Shown piece after piece: positions 35,100 through 44,986 of a stretch of DNA of 64,000 nt (position 1 is the first letter of the stretch; every line of letters starts with the position of its first letter). Made by a program: the position numbers and the translations under genes. This DNA comes from Allomuricauda sp. M10. Its GTDB lineage: Bacteria; Bacteroidota; Bacteroidia; Flavobacteriales; Flavobacteriaceae. The notes beneath the pieces were generated by a model. That model did no database searches. It was not told the DNA's origin and was given only the letters and a program-made list of their open reading frames with translations. The stretch lies in assembly GCF_020782875.1 (NCBI RefSeq), contig NZ_JAJGBN010000006.1, forward strand, positions 124,001 to 188,000, read 5' to 3'.

Positions 35100-35672
35100 T
35101 TAGGTGACCACAATATCATACTTTTTCAACAAACCGATCAATCCCTCTTTATTGAACTTGCTTTTTTTCAAGGTGTTGATAGATGGATCAATGGAAAAAT
35201 TAAAAGCGGACGAAAAATCCACCTGTTCCAATTGGGTATGGTTGAAAATGGCGTTTTCCAGGTCTGAATTAGGGAATTGCGACATTTTGAGATTGGCTTC
35301 GGAAAAATCCACTTGGTGTAGTTTGCAGTTTAAAAAGAAGGTTTTTGGAATTTCCATGCCGTAAAAGGAAGCCACCGAAAGATTACATCCTGTAAATTGA
35401 AAAGCCAAAACCATCGGATTACAGGTCTCGAACTGTACCCCCACCATTTTGCAATCCACAAAAGTGACCTCGTTAAAAATGGTATGGGCAATGTTGGCGT
35501 TGGTAAAGTCGCAACCTTCAAAAGTGCATTCCACAAAATTTTGATTGTCCAAAAATCCTTTGGTGAACAGGCAGTCCACAAAACGGCAATTCTCATAATC
35601 ACCCTTCGGCAATTTGTTTTGGGAATAATCCTGCTTTGTGAACTCCTGATCGAACCAAAAGGGTTGTGCCAT
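35100..35672 (-). CDS. Pentapeptide-repeat protein
   Basis: 190 residues made of A(D/N)LxX-type repeats, seen as YENCRFVDCLFTKGFLDNQN, CTFEGCDFTNANIAHTIFN and DFSEANLKMSQFPNSDLENA. They should fold as a right-handed four-sided beta helix. This Qnr/McbG-like fold can mimic DNA, but most members have no known function. The start codon overlaps the stop of the BNR-protein gene by 1 nt (TAATG), a translationally coupled junction. Confidence 0.9.
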   Translation of the reverse strand: MAQPFWFDQEFTKQDYSQNKLPKGDYENCRFVDCLFTKGFLDNQNFVECTFEGCDFTNANIAHTIFNEVTFVDCKMVGVQFETCNPMVLAFQFTGCNLSVASFYGMEIPKTFFLNCKLHQVDFSEANLKMSQFPNSDLENAIFNHTQLEQVDFSSAFNFSIDPSINTLKKSKFNKEGLIGLLKKYDIVVT

Positions 35673-38600
35673 TAGTCTTCGGATAATATGATGGCCGGAA
35701 TTTCCAGCGATTTGAACATGTCGTTATAAGCTTTCATGCCATCGTTTACAATGGCATCTTTTTCATCCTCGTAGGTTTTCCACTGGGTCAAAAGATCTCT
35801 TAGGCGTTCCTTGGCACCGTTGGTAACCTTGGGCTCGGCCACATCCACAAAATCTTTTAAGTTCATGAACTCGGCATTCAACTGGTTACGGAAGTTGATC
35901 ACATCCTGAAAGGTCTTCTGATTGGGCTGGATCAATTTTTCTTCCCAAGTGGTGATGCGCTCCAAAAGCTTATCCCCATTTTCAATCAAGCCTTTGGCTT
36001 TTTCATTGTCCTTCAACAAGTCTTTGTAGGTTTTAAGTTGATTTTTAGCCTTTCTGATCTGGTTAACGCCCTTGTGCATATTGTTGATGCTCTCATCAAT
36101 TTTAACAAGAACGGACTGTTGTTCCGCATAATCCGTCGGCGTACCTTCCACATTCGGGTCGGCCAAAACCACTGCATTGGTCTCTACAGTTTCATCACCC
36201 AAAGAAAGGCGTAACGTGTAGGTGCCAGGCGCTACACGGGCCCCTCGATACCCGCCATAGGCGAAAACCTGATCTATAGGAATCACGGATTCACGGCTAA
36301 AATCCCAGGTAAATCGGTTGTATCCTTTCAGGGAAGGCAGAACCGCGGGTTTGGAAGGCCCACCGGGCCAACTTTTAAAATCTTTTGGTGCTTGATTGGT
36401 GATGGTTCGGATCACTTTTCCTCCAGAAAGCACCTCCAGTTTCAGCTCTGTGGAATCCAATTTTTCAGGTAAGTAGTAATCAAAGGTTACCCCCGATTTT
36501 GGATTTTGCCCCAACCCTTGAACAGGTTTATCGGTACTGCCGTTAAAAATGCGGTAAGACGGTTTCGGGGTCACAATGCTCAACTTGGTGGCTGGGTTCA
36601 AACTGGTTTGAATGGCCCCAAGGTCGTCCAAGATCCAAAAGGAACGTCCCGCCGTGGCAGCGATCAAATCGTTGTCGTGAATGGCCAAATCGTTGATGGG
36701 AACAATCGGTAAATTGAGTTGTAGGGTTTGCCAATGTTGTCCGTCATCCAAAGAAACGAACAGACCTGTTTCGGTACCGGCATACAACAGTCCTTTTTGT
36801 TTTGGATCTTCCCTGACCACTCGGGCAAAGTTATGCTCGCCATCAATCCCTTGGGTGATCTTGGTCCAAGTTTTACCATAATCAGCCGTTTTGAAAATAT
36901 AGGTATCCAAATCCATGAACTTGTATCGCATGGCCACCATATAGGCCGTTGCAGGATTATGGGGAGATACCTCAATGCTGTTAATAATGCCTTCCTTTAA
37001 ATTGGGAGGGGTAATGTTTTCCCAGCTTTGGCCACCGTTTTTGGTGATGTGCACCAAACCATCATCCGAACCGGCATAAAGTACTCCTTTTTCGTGCGGG
37101 GATTCCACTAAGTACATCAGGGTGTTGTAGTTTTCGCCACCGGCCGCTTCGTTGGTGTACGGTCCACCGCCTGGGCCTTGTTGTTTTGGGTCGTTGCGGG
37201 TAAGATCAGGACTCACCACTTCCCAAGTATTTCCGCCATCCAGTGTTTTGAAGACCACGTTCCCCGCATGGTAAATCGTATTCGGGTCGTGGGGCGAACT
37301 GATGATGGGTGCATTCCAATTGTATCGGAACTTAAAATCTTTGGGCACCTTGCTAAGTCCCAATTCAGGATACTCCTGGATCGGTTTAGCTTCTTGGGAA
37401 GCCCGCACCCATTTCTCAATGATCCCTTGGTAACAGCCCCCATAAATAAACTCGGGATTGTTGGGGTCAAAGGCCAAATAGGCACTTTCACAACCTGAAA
37501 CGGCATACCAATCCTTCCAATCGATACCAGCGTCATGGGTTCTGCTGGCAATGGCCACCGAAGTATTGTCCTGCTGGCCACCATACACGTTGTAAGGCAC
37601 CAAATTATCTGTGATCACGCGATAAAACTGGGAAGTGGCCTGGTTCTCCTGGGAGCTCCAGCTCTTTCCTCCATTATTGCTGATATTGGCACCCCCATCA
37701 TTGGAGTTGATCATGATTTTGTTGTTCTGCGGATGGATCCAGAGGTCGTGGTTGTCGCCATGCGGAGTGGATAAAGGAGCAAAAGTCCTTCCGCCGTCAA
37801 TGGATTTGGTCACGGGAGCGTTCAATACGTACACCACATTTTCATCTTGGGTATCGGCAAAGATTTCCATATAGTACCAAGAACGGGCAATGTTGATACG
37901 GTCCTTGCTGGTCTGCTGCCAGGTCTTTCCGGCATCCACACTTTTATAGACCCCGCCTTTTTCGCCTTCGGCCTCCAAAACCACATAAACGATATCAGAA
38001 TTGGCCCTGGAAACCGAGATGCCCGATTTACCAAATTCCTTTGGAATGCCTTTGTCCATCTTGGTCCAAGTGGTGCCCCCATCGGTGGATTTGTACAGTC
38101 CGGATGACGCCCCACCGGATTCCATGGTCCAAGGATACCTGCGGTGTTGCCACATGGCGGCATACAGGATCATGGGGTTGTTCATATCCATGGAAAGGGA
38201 GGAAGCTCCTGTGTTTTCATCCACATAAAGGACTTTTTCCCAAGTTTCGCCCCCATTCAAGGAACGATACACGCCACGATCTTCGGATGGGCCGTATTGT
38301 GCGCCTTGGGCTGCCACAAAAAGGATATCGGGATTGGTTGGGTCGATGATCACATCACCAATATGTCGGGTCTTGTCCAAACCGATATGTTTCCAGGTTT
38401 TGCCTGCATCGGTGGATTTATACACGCCATCTCCCATGGAAGTCATCACCCCACGGGCAGGATGCTCTCCCATACCTGCCACAACCAAGTTGGGATTGGT
38501 TTCGGAAACCGCAATATCACCGACGGTGCCTGTCTTTAAAAATCCATCGGAAATGTTCTCCCAAGTAATGCCATCATCCGTAGTTTTATAGATGCCGCCA

Positions 38601-38821
38601 CCGGTAGAACCCATGTAATAGGTGTGGGGTTGACCCACCACCCCGGTAGAGGTAACACTTCGACCTCCACGGTACGGGCCAATGTTACGCCATTTCAGTC
38701 CTGGGAAAAGGGAATCGTTGACGACAACTGCGGGAGTGTCGGATTTTTTGTTTCGTTTTTGGGCATGCGAAGGGTAAATGGCCAGCAACAGGGCACATAG
38801 GAGTAATAGTCTTGGTTTCAC
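35672..38821 (-). CDS. Large secreted BNR/Asp-box repeat protein (VPS10/sortilin-like propeller)
   Basis: 1049 residues with a signal peptide cleaved near SHAQ (residue 21). The first 700 residues contain many Asp-box motifs ([39 protein letters not shown]), which form one or two beta-propellers; a beta domain and a helical tail follow (about 880-1049). Bacteroidota annotate such proteins as glycosyl hydrolase or VPS10-domain proteins, but sialidase catalytic residues are not visible. It is probably a periplasmic or surface protein of unknown ligand. Confidence 0.85.
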   Translation of the reverse strand: MKPRLLLLCALLLAIYPSHAQKRNKKSDTPAVVVNDSLFPGLKWRNIGPYRGGRSVTSTGVVGQPHTYYMGSTGGGIYKTTDDGITWENISDGFLKTGTVGDIAVSETNPNLVVAGMGEHPARGVMTSMGDGVYKSTDAGKTWKHIGLDKTRHIGDVIIDPTNPDILFVAAQGAQYGPSEDRGVYRSLNGGETWEKVLYVDENTGASSLSMDMNNPMILYAAMWQHRRYPWTMESGGASSGLYKSTDGGTTWTKMDKGIPKEFGKSGISVSRANSDIVYVVLEAEGEKGGVYKSVDAGKTWQQTSKDRINIARSWYYMEIFADTQDENVVYVLNAPVTKSIDGGRTFAPLSTPHGDNHDLWIHPQNNKIMINSNDGGANISNNGGKSWSSQENQATSQFYRVITDNLVPYNVYGGQQDNTSVAIASRTHDAGIDWKDWYAVSGCESAYLAFDPNNPEFIYGGCYQGIIEKWVRASQEAKPIQEYPELGLSKVPKDFKFRYNWNAPIISSPHDPNTIYHAGNVVFKTLDGGNTWEVVSPDLTRNDPKQQGPGGGPYTNEAAGGENYNTLMYLVESPHEKGVLYAGSDDGLVHITKNGGQSWENITPPNLKEGIINSIEVSPHNPATAYMVAMRYKFMDLDTYIFKTADYGKTWTKITQGIDGEHNFARVVREDPKQKGLLYAGTETGLFVSLDDGQHWQTLQLNLPIVPINDLAIHDNDLIAATAGRSFWILDDLGAIQTSLNPATKLSIVTPKPSYRIFNGSTDKPVQGLGQNPKSGVTFDYYLPEKLDSTELKLEVLSGGKVIRTITNQAPKDFKSWPGGPSKPAVLPSLKGYNRFTWDFSRESVIPIDQVFAYGGYRGARVAPGTYTLRLSLGDETVETNAVVLADPNVEGTPTDYAEQQSVLVKIDESINNMHKGVNQIRKAKNQLKTYKDLLKDNEKAKGLIENGDKLLERITTWEEKLIQPNQKTFQDVINFRNQLNAEFMNLKDFVDVAEPKVTNGAKERLRDLLTQWKTYEDEKDAIVNDGMKAYNDMFKSLEIPAIILSED

Positions 38822-38917
38822 GAGTGTTGGAATTAGTTATCCTGTTAAAGATACTAATTCAAAGCCATTGGATGTACAATGAGCAGCGTAAAACTGCCCG
38901 TAATCCCTAGGGAAACA

Positions 38918-39409
38918 TCAAGGTTTTTTGGAATAGGCAAAAAGGATTTCCTCGGCTTCGCCATTTTCCTCGATGAGCACGTAGACGTTCATGTGGTTTT
39001 TATCCACCAACTCCATGGTAAGCCCTTCAAAATAGACCTTGTTCTTTTCCAGTTTCACCAATTTGAAGTCGATGGTCTCGATTTTATCCTCCCAACCCTT
39101 CAGGTTGCCATCAAAATGTTTCAGCTGGAGAATAAGGGAATTCTCCAGCTGTTGAATGTGTCCCACTTCATAAAAAGAGACCTTATTGTCGTTCACCAAA
39201 CGGAACACGAACATCATGGAGTCGCCCAATGGCGCGCTCCAAATCTCTTCAGCCGTTCCGCCAAAGGCTTCCCCGCTCCAAGAGCCTTCGATCCAAGCCA
39301 CCTCCTTTAAAGAAGCAGTGGGCGATTCCTGTCCTTCGGACAGTTGCATGGTCTTTTGGGCGGAAACGATGCCGGTGCCCATCAATAAAAGGAACAATAA
39401 GCGTCTCAT
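38918..39409 (-). CDS. DUF6265-family secreted protein
   Basis: 163 residues. The ATG at 39409 opens a signal peptide cleaved near VSAQ (MRRLLFLLLMGTGIVSAQ). The pattern VAWIEGSWSGEAFGGTAEEIWS, GDSMMFVFRLV and LQLKHFDGNLKGWEDK matches the DUF6265 family, lipocalin-like small secreted proteins of unknown function. The preceding 12 codons of the frame are outside the leader. It lies just downstream of the SIMPL-domain gene and may share its transcript. Confidence 0.8.
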   Translation of the reverse strand: MRRLLFLLLMGTGIVSAQKTMQLSEGQESPTASLKEVAWIEGSWSGEAFGGTAEEIWSAPLGDSMMFVFRLVNDNKVSFYEVGHIQQLENSLILQLKHFDGNLKGWEDKIETIDFKLVKLEKNKVYFEGLTMELVDKNHMNVYVLIEENGEAEEILFAYSKKP

Positions 39410-39428
39410 GTGTTGTGGTTTTTGTGGT

Positions 39429-40130
39429 TTAGTTGGAAAGGGCAAACTTGACGTTCACCATGGATTCCACTTTTATTTTTTCAAAATCGATGTCCAAAGG
39501 TTGCTCCATGCTCGCATCTGCCGCCATTTCCATTTTGGCCATCATCACGGGCTGGTTGTAACGGGGGTAGTAGGGTTGTGAGTTGTCCACAATATGGATG
39601 GCCATGCCCACTTTTTGGCCCAATGGCTTGGTCAGGGCAACGGCTTTTTGTTGGGCTTTTTTCATGGCCCTGGATTTCAGTTCCAGTTCCAGTTCGTCCA
39701 TTTTGGAATATTCGGTCTTTTCTACATAGGCGTTGGCGATTTCCAATTGCTCCAAGGCCACCATGACCTCCCCGGCCTGCTTGCCGGAATAGACTTCCAA
39801 CGAGTATTGTTTGCTTTTCAGCACCTCCTTGTCGCGCAGGAAATATTTTTTAAAATCGCTGCTAAAATCCTTGATCACCAACTGTTTGTCTATATCAATG
39901 CCCATGGCCTTAAAGCGTTGCGCCATTTTGTTCTCCTGCTCCTCTACGGACACACGGCCTTTGGTGTCTTTTTCCTGAATGGTGATGCTGAGGTAGATTT
40001 TGTCCGGCGTTACCAAGGTGTCCACTTGGGCGGAGGTTTCCAGATAGGGCACATCCAAAAAACTCTTGGTCTGGGCAAAAAAGGCGGTGGTGCATAGCAA
40101 TGCGGTAATCGATAGGATACATTTTTTCAT
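39429..40130 (-). CDS. SIMPL-domain (DUF541) secreted protein
   Basis: 233 residues, start at 40130 directly at the signal peptide (MKKCILSITALLCTTAFFAQ). The rest has the oligomerising SIMPL fold pattern: QVDTLVTPDKIYLSITIQEKD and ELKSRAMKKAQQKAVALTKPLG. The family forms ring-shaped periplasmic assemblies of uncertain role. The frame extends 19 codons upstream without a signal, so the shorter form is used. Followed closely by the DUF6265 gene on the same strand. Confidence 0.85.
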   Translation of the reverse strand: MKKCILSITALLCTTAFFAQTKSFLDVPYLETSAQVDTLVTPDKIYLSITIQEKDTKGRVSVEEQENKMAQRFKAMGIDIDKQLVIKDFSSDFKKYFLRDKEVLKSKQYSLEVYSGKQAGEVMVALEQLEIANAYVEKTEYSKMDELELELKSRAMKKAQQKAVALTKPLGQKVGMAIHIVDNSQPYYPRYNQPVMMAKMEMAADASMEQPLDIDFEKIKVESMVNVKFALSN

Positions 40131-40362
40131 AGTTTCATTTTTGTTTAAAGGTAAATACTTCCCTGTGAGATACAAAACCTGTACCACTTTACAAACGCGA
40201 ATATGCTATTCCGTAAAAGGGTTGGAATTGTTTGATTATCTTGAGTACAGAATAGGGGATGCGGAAGAGGGTGATTGGATGCGTCGATAGTACTCCGTAT
40301 TTGGGGTGTAGGGATGTGTTTTATATTTATATAAACAAGTTGGAAATAATATTAAGAAACGA

Positions 40363-41685
40363 ATGCTAGATAACTATTTAAGGAATTTCAACGAAAATAT
40401 TAGCGGACTTAGAGAGTTCATTGAGCTAATTGAACCATTTTTAGACCAACATTTAAAAGAAGCTGAAAAGGAAAGAGAAATAATTTCCAAAGGCTTTGAC
40501 TTAGCTAAAGATGTAGCATTAGAAAAAGATGAAGAAAAGAAAAACTACATCCAAGAGCAACTTAAACAATTATTAAATGGCGATTTAATTATAGCTAGTG
40601 AAATTGACAAGGAACAAGTAAAAAAAGACAACAAAGATTTATCAATTGAGCAAATTCCAGATTTCATCTATTCTGTTCCAAAAAGTTTGCATCCAAGAAT
40701 TGATTCGAGTTTAGAAAATGTTTATAAAATTAGTCACCAAAAACATCAATTATTAAAAAGTTCTTTAATAAGCCTCTTAAGTACAGTAGAATGGTTTTTC
40801 TCACAAGTTTTACATTTTTATTATGATAAATATCCTGATTCAGCTGGTATTAAGAAGAAAACATTAAGCCTAGAAAATTTAAAAACATTTGGAGATATTA
40901 AAGACGCTGAAAAATTTCTAATCGACCAAAAAATTGAAGAAATATTTAGAGGTGGTTTTGAAAGTTGGCTTTCAATATTAAAAGATGAAATAAAGATAAA
41001 ATCCGAATTAGCTTACAGACAAAAAGATGAACTTATTGAAATTTACCAAAGACGTAACCTATTAGTCCATAATGGAGGTGTTGTTAATTCTATTTATCTA
41101 ACAAAAGTACCTGAATCCTTAAGGGAAAATGTAAAAATTGGCGATGAATTAGAGGTTACAAAAGAATATTTAGAAAATTCAATATGTAAAATACATCTTG
41201 TATTTACCTTAATTGCCTCTGAGATTTGGAAAAAAATTGAGAAGAAAAGTGAAACAAGAGAAGAAATATTGAACGACATTGTTTATAGTAATCTTTTGGA
41301 GAATAGATGGGACATAGCAGGTGGTATTTCAGAGGCTATATTTAAAGACAGAGATAATGCTTCTGCACATAGAACAGTAGCACAGCTTAATAGTTGGCTT
41401 TGTATAAAAAGAGAAGGTAAATATGACTCCATATCAAAAGAAATAAACGAAGTTGATTATTCAGATAAAGCTCTGAAATTTCAAATGGGTCTTTGGGGTT
41501 TGAAAGAAGACAAAAAAAAGTTCTTTTCAAATCTAGAAAGTTCAATTAAGACAGATGAACTTACAGTAGAAAATGTATTAGAGTTCCCAATATTTGAGGA
41601 AATGAGGAAAACAGAGGAATTTGAAAAATTCAGAAAAGAATCTGACGTTTTTAAAGAAATGATAAATATCGAAGAAAAAGAATAA
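40363..41685 (+). CDS. HEPN-like protein, candidate RNase/defence gene (AT-rich)
   Basis: 440 residues, all-helical, rich in Lys, Glu and Ile, no export signal. Residues 231-236 (RNLLVH) form an R-x4-H motif with Asn after the Arg, the active-site signature of HEPN ribonucleases, followed by NGG as in several apea/RiboL-PSP-type HEPN domains. Base composition and codon use are clearly more AT-rich than the neighbours, indicating transfer. The gene is the first of two accessory genes, each followed by a similar 22-bp sequence. HEPN proteins of this size are often abortive-infection toxins, but no antitoxin is obvious. Medium confidence; the family is motif-based only. Confidence 0.5.
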   Translation: MLDNYLRNFNENISGLREFIELIEPFLDQHLKEAEKEREIISKGFDLAKDVALEKDEEKKNYIQEQLKQLLNGDLIIASEIDKEQVKKDNKDLSIEQIPDFIYSVPKSLHPRIDSSLENVYKISHQKHQLLKSSLISLLSTVEWFFSQVLHFYYDKYPDSAGIKKKTLSLENLKTFGDIKDAEKFLIDQKIEEIFRGGFESWLSILKDEIKIKSELAYRQKDELIEIYQRRNLLVHNGGVVNSIYLTKVPESLRENVKIGDELEVTKEYLENSICKIHLVFTLIASEIWKKIEKKSETREEILNDIVYSNLLENRWDIAGGISEAIFKDRDNASAHRTVAQLNSWLCIKREGKYDSISKEINEVDYSDKALKFQMGLWGLKEDKKKFFSNLESSIKTDELTVENVLEFPIFEEMRKTEEFEKFRKESDVFKEMINIEEKE

Positions 41686-41696
41686 ATACTATTGCT

Positions 41697-41718
41697 TACA
41701 ATGGCTATAAGTAATTGC
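41697..41718 (+). repeat. Cassette-type 3' repeat, first copy
   Basis: A 22-nt sequence starting 12 nt after the HEPN-like stop matches 16 of 22 positions with 42466-42487, at the end of the next gene. Its last 8 bases (GTAATTGC) are inverted at 41771-41778 (GCAATTAC), around a REP-like palindrome, giving a stem-loop reminiscent of integron attC sites. Confidence 0.45.
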
Positions 41719-41732
41719 TTGTTCTCTTTTAT

Positions 41733-41751
41733 CCTTCGACTGCGCTCAGGG
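41733..41751 (+). repeat. REP-type palindrome between accessory genes
   Basis: CCTTCGACTGCGCTCAGGG is the same palindromic unit that occurs in the 157-bp array and inside mfd. It lies in the loop of the larger GTAATTGC/GCAATTAC hairpin. Confidence 0.7.
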
Positions 41752-41810
41752 CAGGCCTCCGAAAATCTTCGCAATTACTCTTGCCCCAGACTCATACCTG
41801 CAAGCTAAAA

Positions 41811-42467
41811 ATGCTGAATTACGATAAAACATATATGATTAGAGAGGCTTTTTCGAATAGACCATTTCGAGGAGTTGTGGAAAATTATGACTTGGCTGAA
41901 CCTGAAATTTCACGCGGTGACAAACTCATGGCAGAAACCATTCCTGTTAAACATTCGATGGGCGGAAATATTCTCTATGATATTATTTGGACAACGAACG
42001 CTTTTCCGCTAATAGTTAGTGAAAGAGTGATTGAATTGTTTAAGGCAAACGGAATTACAGGCTGGAATACCTACAATGTTGAAATCCGCTCAAAAAAGAA
42101 TGAATTAATTGACCAAAAATATTTTGGGCTAATTATAACGGGCCGTTGTGGGTATCGAGATTATTCAAAAAGCTCAATAGTTCTGGACAAAATTGGAATA
42201 TATACTGAACCACATGTCAAAGGTTTTTACTTTAAAAATGATTACTGGGACGGTTCAGATCTATTCATGTGCAACCCAGACGAAAACGGAAATTCAACTA
42301 TGCACCGTTTTTGCACAGACAAAGTTTTAGACCTATTTAACAAAGAAAAAATAAAGAATATCGATTTTGAAAATTTAAATGAATCAACGTTGGCAATTGC
42401 ATTATATGAGGTTCCTCTGAATAGCAAACAAAAGTCTGAAATGGAAAAATTAAAAGCCAGCAGCTAA
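41811..42467 (+). CDS. Imm11/DUF1629-like protein (possible immunity protein)
   Basis: 218 residues from the ATG at 41811; the frame is open 32 codons further upstream, but that part lies in the repeat-containing spacer. Features that resemble the Imm11/DUF1629 group are the order of a short N-terminal strand region, then SERVIELFKANGITGWNTYNVEI and a C-terminal acidic helix. That family is linked to polymorphic-toxin immunity, but no toxin is near. AT-rich like the HEPN-like gene and followed by the second copy of the cassette-type repeat. Assignment is weak; it could be an unrelated small domain. Confidence 0.35.
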   Translation: MLNYDKTYMIREAFSNRPFRGVVENYDLAEPEISRGDKLMAETIPVKHSMGGNILYDIIWTTNAFPLIVSERVIELFKANGITGWNTYNVEIRSKKNELIDQKYFGLIITGRCGYRDYSKSSIVLDKIGIYTEPHVKGFYFKNDYWDGSDLFMCNPDENGNSTMHRFCTDKVLDLFNKEKIKNIDFENLNESTLAIALYEVPLNSKQKSEMEKLKASS

Positions 42468-42487
42468 CAATGACAATAATCAATTAC
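42466..42487 (+). repeat. Cassette-type 3' repeat, second copy
   Basis: AACAATGACAATAATCAATT starts the copy, which overlaps the stop codon of the Imm11-like gene and matches 16 of 22 positions of 41697-41718. Confidence 0.45.
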
Positions 42488-42513
42488 ATGTTTTCACCCA
42501 ACTCCCAAAACCC

Positions 42514-43650
42514 ATGAAATTCCTCCTCGCACCCGATAAATACAAAGGCTCCCTCACCGGGCAGGAATTCTGCGAAGCGGTGGCCAGTGGGATCCTAAAA
42601 GTCTTTCCCCAGGCGGAGATCGTAAAAAGACCCTTGGCGGATGGCGGGGATGGCACCATTGAGGTGGTGAGCCATTACCTGAATGCTTCCTCCGTACCAG
42701 TGCGGGTGCACGATCCCTTGTTCCGAGAAATGGAAGCCCCTTATTTGCTTTCCCAAGACAAACACACCGCATTTATTGAAATGTCCGAAGTCTCGGGCTA
42801 CAAACTGCTCCAAAAGTCCGAGATGAACTGCATGCACACCACGTCCTTGGGCACTGGGGAACTCATTTTGGATGCCTTGGAAAAAGGGGCAACAACCATC
42901 GTTTTGGGTATCGGCGGAAGTGCCACCAACGATGGCGGCATGGGCATGGCCCAGGCGTTGGGCTATCATTTTTTGGATAGCGAAGGCAACGCATTGGAAC
43001 CTGTGGGCAAAAATTTAGGCCTGGTGGCTCAAATCGATATGGATAAGGTGTATCCACAATTATCCAAAGCCAATATTCAAGTGGCCTGCGATGTGAACAA
43101 TCCATTTTATGGGGAACAGGGTGCCGCCAAAATTTACGGTCCACAAAAAGGGGCCTCGCCTGATGAGGTGGCCTTTTTAGATGAAGGCTTGGAACAATTC
43201 GCCAAGGTCCTCCAAATTACTTTTGGTGTGGACGTACAGGAGATTCCCGGAGCAGGAGCCGCCGGAGGTGTTGGGGGAGGAGCCGTGGTGTTCTTGAACG
43301 CCAGCCTGACCTCTGGGGTGGATTTGGTCATGCAACTCGCTAATTTTGAGGAAGTGGTACAAGGCGCCGATTGGGTGATTACCGGGGAAGGCCAATTGGA
43401 CGGACAAACGTTTTCTGGTAAAACCATCAACGGGGTGATCAAGGCCGCGCAAAAGTATCAGGTGCCCGTGGCCGCTTTTTGTGGTTCGGTAGATGTGACC
43501 ATTGCGGAAATGCAACACATGGGATTGGATTATGCGGTTTCCATTTTAAACCAGATCGGTAATTTGGATGAGGCCAAGGCCAAAAGCTTTCAAAACCTGG
43601 AACTGACCAGCTATAATTTTGCCCATCTGCTCAAAACAAGCAAAGCTTAG
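42514..43650 (+). CDS. Glycerate kinase
   Basis: 378 residues, standard for the class I (GlxK/GarK) family. The N-terminal MKFLLAPDKYKGSLTG, the IGGSATNDGGMGMAQALGYHFLD motif, PGAGAAGGVGGGA and DWVITGEGQLDGQTFSGK are all conserved. It phosphorylates glycerate to a phosphoglycerate with ATP in the cytoplasm. It is a single gene directly downstream of the AT-rich accessory block and has normal composition, which sets the right edge of that block. Confidence 0.95.
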   Translation: MKFLLAPDKYKGSLTGQEFCEAVASGILKVFPQAEIVKRPLADGGDGTIEVVSHYLNASSVPVRVHDPLFREMEAPYLLSQDKHTAFIEMSEVSGYKLLQKSEMNCMHTTSLGTGELILDALEKGATTIVLGIGGSATNDGGMGMAQALGYHFLDSEGNALEPVGKNLGLVAQIDMDKVYPQLSKANIQVACDVNNPFYGEQGAAKIYGPQKGASPDEVAFLDEGLEQFAKVLQITFGVDVQEIPGAGAAGGVGGGAVVFLNASLTSGVDLVMQLANFEEVVQGADWVITGEGQLDGQTFSGKTINGVIKAAQKYQVPVAAFCGSVDVTIAEMQHMGLDYAVSILNQIGNLDEAKAKSFQNLELTSYNFAHLLKTSKA

Positions 43651-43660
43651 GTATTTTTGG

Positions 43661-44263
43661 CTAGTGCAACGGCCCTCTTTGCATCTTGAACTCCAACGAA
43701 GCTTTTACTGTTTTCCATTCGCTCTCCAATATGGAAAATACCACGGTATCCCTTAAATTGCCTTGTGCATCAATGCGGTGGTTCCTTAAAATACCGTCTT
43801 GTTTGGCGCCCAAGCGCTGAATGGCGTTTCGGGACGGGTGATTGTGGAAATGCGTGCGGAATTCCACGGCAACGCAGCCCAAATTCTCAAAGGCGTATTT
43901 CAGCAACAGGTATTTGCACTCCGTGTTCACCCCGGTGCGCTGTACTTTTTTGGCATACCAGGTAGAGCCGATTTCCAGCCGTTTATGTGCGGCTTCCACA
44001 TTCATGTAACGGGTAGTGCCCACCACGGCATTGGTCCTTTTGTCCACAATGGTAAAGGGGAGCGATTTGCCTGCTTCTTGTTCCGAAAGGGCGGTGGTGA
44101 TGTAGGCATCTGTGGTTGCAGGGGTTGGGACAGAGGTGTACCAAAGCTCCCAAAGGTTGCCATCGGATGCGGCAAAGGCCAGATCCACCTTGTGTTCCTT
44201 TTTCATGGGCACAAGTTTTACCAAATTTCCTTCAAGGGTAACGGGTTTCAACCAAGGTTGCAT
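43661..44263 (-). CDS. GNAT-family acetyltransferase (RimJ/RimL-like)
   Basis: 200 residues. The acetyl-CoA-binding region is seen as RLEIGSTWYAKKVQRTGVN followed by KYLLLKYAFENLGCVAVEFRTH, and HPSRNAIQRLGAKQDGILRNH is typical of the RimJ/RimL protein N-acetyltransferase group. It probably acetylates a protein terminus or small amine; the substrate is unknown. Convergent with glycerate kinase, 10 nt between the stops. Confidence 0.9.
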   Translation of the reverse strand: MQPWLKPVTLEGNLVKLVPMKKEHKVDLAFAASDGNLWELWYTSVPTPATTDAYITTALSEQEAGKSLPFTIVDKRTNAVVGTTRYMNVEAAHKRLEIGSTWYAKKVQRTGVNTECKYLLLKYAFENLGCVAVEFRTHFHNHPSRNAIQRLGAKQDGILRNHRIDAQGNLRDTVVFSILESEWKTVKASLEFKMQRGPLH

Positions 44264-44336
44264 AGCTAGTGTTTTGCCCCAAAGATAGGGGAAAAGACGG
44301 GTGGTACTTTTTTGTGGTTTGGAATTAACAAAAGGA

Positions 44337-44561
44337 TCACTGATTGTCTTCGGTAGGCACTATGAAATTTTTTCTTAGGGAGGAATAAATGTCTGAAGAT
44401 ATGTCGGTTACATATTCCTTGTTGCTATCGAAAACTTTTTGGGGTTCCCCGTGTTGGGCGTCCTGTTCTTGAATGTAGATGGTCTCCTGTTTGTCGTACA
44501 TCCGTTTACCAAGACTGAACCTTTTGATCACGGAGTATTTGTTGATACTGCGAATAGCCAT
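44337..44561 (-). CDS. 74-aa hypothetical protein
   Basis: A short charged protein starting at the ATG at 44561 (MAIRSINKYSVIKRFSLGKR), with a helical C-terminal stretch (SDIYSSLRKNFIVPTEDNQ). The frame is open 18 codons further up. No signal peptide or recognisable domain. The normal composition and clean length make it plausible, but no family evidence supports it. Confidence 0.5.
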   Translation of the reverse strand: MAIRSINKYSVIKRFSLGKRMYDKQETIYIQEQDAQHGEPQKVFDSNKEYVTDISSDIYSSLRKNFIVPTEDNQ

Positions 44562-44673
44562 TATGATTGGGGTTTTGGTATTTAAGTTTAGACCCCGATT
44601 TGGGGATTGGGTCACATGTACATCAATGCATTTTGGGAAAAGTAATAACAGAATCTCATATCTTTATCCAAGA

Positions 44674-44919
44674 ATGAGGTTTCCACTAGTTATAAAGAAA
44701 TTAATAGGATTTGCACTCATGTTAATGAGCATTGCATTTGTGTTTAGGCTCATTCTCTTCTTTCCAACCTTGGCCTTAGGGTTTTCAGATGCCATAAAGG
44801 GGAATAGTGGAGCCAAATGGGGTTCATTCACTTTCTACCTTTTGTTGTACATATTCTTTTGGATAGTAACCTATTATATGTTCAGGATAGGTAGAAGACT
44901 TTTCAAAAGCAACCAATAG
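44674..44919 (+). CDS. Small membrane protein (81 aa)
   Basis: Two hydrophobic segments (about residues 10-32 and 47-70) with a positive N-terminus and a basic C-terminal tail (RIGRRLFKSNQ). I chose the ATG at 44674; the frame continues 65 codons upstream over the divergent hypothetical gene. It lies directly before the tandem repeat array. No family recognised. Confidence 0.5.
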   Translation: MRFPLVIKKLIGFALMLMSIAFVFRLILFFPTLALGFSDAIKGNSGAKWGSFTFYLLLYIFFWIVTYYMFRIGRRLFKSNQ

Positions 44920-44986
44920 ACCACCAATACCGGCCAATAAATCAATGATTTTATAGGTTCCGATTAAAATAAACAACTTTTTGGAG

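Noticed and set aside
40066..40290. 74-codon plus-strand frame upstream of the HEPN-like gene
   Set aside because: It overlaps the 5' end and promoter of the SIMPL gene on the other strand and shows no protein-like pattern.
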